Shown here: one piece after another, positions 34,601-35,833 of the stretch
How the letters are laid out: each line of letters starts with the position of its first letter
Position numbering within the stretch: position 1 is the first letter of the stretch
NCBI GenBank assembly: GCA_903872065.1
Contig: CAIQJJ010000418.1
Location: 1-35,833 of the forward strand
Source of the DNA: an uncultured Anaerolineales bacterium
GTDB taxonomy: Bacteria; Chloroflexota; Anaerolineae; Anaerolineales; UBA4823
DNA length: 35,833 nt
Direction: 5' to 3'
Made by a program: the position numbers and the translations under genes
The notes under the pieces: generated by a model
The model's database searches: none
What the model was told of the DNA's origin: nothing
Seen by the model: only the letters and a program-made list of their open reading frames with translations

Positions 34601-35833
34601 CAATACTCCTGACCTGGGCTGCAGAGCCAAAGTAGGTCGCCTGCGCCAGAGCGCCCCGCCCATCGTTCCAATACAGAACGCCCGGCCTCCCCAAGTTGCC
34701 CTGGATAACTTCCAGAAGGCCATCCCCATTGACATCCCCTACGGCGAGGGTGGTGGTGGGGTTTGCCCAGCCCACCGGCGCGCCGGCGTCAAAACCGCCG
34801 ACTCCATCGTTCCAATACACCATGCTGGCTTGATTCTCGTTGCCCTGGATAATATCAGGCATGCTGTCATCGTTGACATCCCCCAGGACAATGCTTTGGG
34901 TAGGGTACACCGCGCCGACCGCCGTCCCCTGGTCGAAATCGCCAATGCCGTTGTTCAAGTACACCAGCGCTGCCGGCCAGCGGTTGCCCTGCACAATGTC
35001 CAACGCTCCGTCGCCGTTGACATCCGCCAATGCGACGCTCTGCGTCATGTAGACCCCGCCGAAAGATACCCCTTCTCCAACCCCGCCCACGCCGTTATTC
35101 AAGTACAACTTACTGTCCTGTCCATCGTTGCCCTGGATAATATCCGGCCGGCCGTCGCTGTTGACATCCCCTGCGGCGAGGCTGGTGGTATCGTAGCTGC
35201 CGCCGAAAGGCGTCTCCACCAAAAAGTTCCCCGCCCCGTCATTGAAGTACAGGACGCTTTGCTGGATATAGTTCCCTTGAATGATGTCCAGCGCCCCGTC
35301 GCCGTTCATATCCTTCAGAACGATACTGCGCGTATCTTTATCCCCTCCAAACGGCGTCCCGGCAGCCACTCCGCCATAACCGTCGCCAAGATACACCACG
35401 CCTGGCTGAAAATTGCCGGGTGCGCCATTGCCCTGCACAATATCCAAAGCCCCATCACCGTTGACATCCCCCACGGCAATGCTGTTGGTCAGAAGCGCCT
35501 CGCCAAATGGTACGCCGGCGTCAAAGACTCCCGCGCCGTTATTCAAATAGAGCCGGCTCTGCTGGACGTTGTTGCCCTGCACAATATCCAACGCGCCGTC
35601 GCCATTCATATCTCCCAGGGCGATACTGCTGGTGTTATACGCGTCGCCAAACGGCGCGCCCGCCCCAAAATGGCCGTGCGGTCATTGGCGTACACTATGC
35701 TGGGCTGGCCCCAGTTGCCCTGCACGATATCGGGTTGCAGATCAAAATTGACATCCCCCAGGGCAACGCTCTGCGTACGATAGGACTCGCCAAGCAGCGT
35801 ACCGGTTTCAAAACCGCCGCCATCGTTGTTCAA
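28629..35833 (-). CDS. Giant secreted protein: FG-GAP repeats, three LamG domains, HExxH zincin (5' end outside window, one frameshift)
   Basis: About 2400 codons are visible and the start lies beyond the right edge. In protein order: about 14 FG-GAP/VCBS-type repeats of about 48 residues (35833-33795), each with the Ca2+-loop pattern D-x-N-G-D-G-x-x-D and a QGN signature. A short bridging region is followed by three LamG/concanavalin-like domains (about 33530-32940, 32920-32290 and 32215-31570). A zincin-like domain contains AHELGHYAFYLND (HELGH at 30663-30677) and resembles the CLCA-type metallohydrolase signature. A beta-rich C-terminal part ends in YLPAIVSGSR, a Tyr-Leu-Pro hydrophobic tail common in Chloroflexota exoproteins. 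It is probably a calcium-stabilised surface adhesin or glycan-binding protease. Near 35672-35677 one base appears missing: the repeat pattern switches frame there. This is either a sequencing error or a true frameshift. Confidence 0.9.
28825..28869 (-). repeat. 15-base tandem repeat near the 3' end of the giant gene
   Basis: Two perfect copies of ACCCCACCCAGGCGT (28825-28839, 28840-28854) and a partial third (to 28869), encoding VRLGG units on the minus strand. Just beyond, about 28878-28960, a decayed duplication of roughly 26 bases (arms beginning acggaagatcacc and acagaagaccact) encodes LGDVSLPNGDLP-like segments. Both are slippage-type expansions inside the C-terminal domain. Confidence 0.8.
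29785..29847 (-). repeat. Three tandem 21-base units encoding SRIRGSS
   Basis: Three consecutive 21-base units fill 63 bases exactly and encode SRIRGSS three times, a basic Ser/Arg/Gly tract in an otherwise acidic, beta-rich secreted protein. The units differ at several third positions, so the array is not brand new. It could be a flexible linker or a protease-sensitive site between the post-zincin and C-terminal domains. Confidence 0.85.
33795..35833 (-). repeat. Array of about 14 FG-GAP/VCBS-like repeats (about 144-bp period)
   Basis: Each unit contains, in order, an S(I/V)-(A/V)-L-G-D-(V/M) strand, the N-G-D-G-A-L-D-I calcium loop, the V-Q-G-N motif, a (V/L)Y-x-N-D-G turn and an x-G-x-P-F-G turn. 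At least nine of the units carry NGDGALDI or a one-residue variant. The high mutual similarity suggests recent expansion or gene conversion. Seven or so such blades normally close a beta-propeller; 14 would allow two. The array continues beyond the window. Confidence 0.88.

Noticed and set aside
34398-35783. 461-codon plus-strand frame with regular repeats
   Set aside because: The repeats (VALDNIQRPVAV-like) are the antisense of the FG-GAP units, a result of their shared codons.
35606-35833. Separate 75-codon protein at the right edge
   Set aside because: It begins with the same FG-GAP pattern and diverges only after a missing base, so it belongs to the giant gene.

Overview
The window looks like bacterial DNA from the Chloroflexota (probably an Anaerolineae-like lineage). 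This is inferred from style, not from a marker gene. The signs are lipoproteins and membrane LysM proteins with Thr/Ser/Glu/Pro-rich linkers, very long multi-PAS histidine kinases, kinases with the HisKA_2 signature, weak or absent Shine-Dalgarno sites in front of many genes, and a secreted giant protein ending in a Tyr-Leu-Pro-type hydrophobic tail. No rRNA, tRNA, CRISPR array or intact insertion sequence was seen.

Layout. (1) 1-600 is a short AT-rich scrap yard: a conserved two-gene small-protein module read leftwards from a near-perfect promoter, whose first gene has lost its middle, plus a fragment of a Phd/YefM-type antitoxin. (2) 658-4314 holds a CapA-like lipoprotein (+), convergent with a LysM membrane protein, a Mn/Zn/Fe-type ABC ATPase and its permease (-). 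No metal-binding protein gene accompanies the transporter. (3) 4470-8518 is a five-gene leftward operon: GNAT acetyltransferase, three proteins sharing an identical CX2CX14CX2C zinc ribbon (two of them membrane paralogues), and a lipoprotein phospholipase-D-superfamily protein. (4) 8651-23789 is an almost gapless leftward sensory cluster of about 15 kb: a PotD-like lipoprotein, a Cache-HAMP kinase, a lone receiver, a kinase with two membrane sensor modules, a truncated receiver, a receiver with Asn in place of the phosphorylated Asp, a 60-residue membrane stub, two paralogous HisKA_2 kinases, and a receiver-GAF-PAS-GAF-HD-GYP protein. The only clear output domain is the HD-GYP, predicted to degrade cyclic di-GMP. 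(5) 23908-28409 is a separate NarL-type pair: a soluble kinase with eight PAS domains followed by a LuxR-type regulator. (6) 28410-28628 is a short intergenic region with a 15-bp inverted repeat, probably a terminator, and a 31-codon open frame with a good ribosome site. (7) 28629-35833 is the 3' part of a giant secreted protein: about 14 FG-GAP/VCBS-like repeats, three LamG domains, an HExxH zincin domain and a C-terminal region with small tandem repeats. Its 5' end lies beyond the window, and one apparent single-base frameshift breaks it near 35674.

Reading across the window, regions 4 and 5 form a sensory block that appears to have grown by duplication of kinases and PAS domains and then partly decayed: receiver stub, pseudo-receiver, membrane stub and collapsed PAS. 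The zinc-ribbon/PLD operon and the solitary binding-protein/kinase pair are the best candidates for undescribed functional systems. No phage-defence or other dramatic system could be supported.
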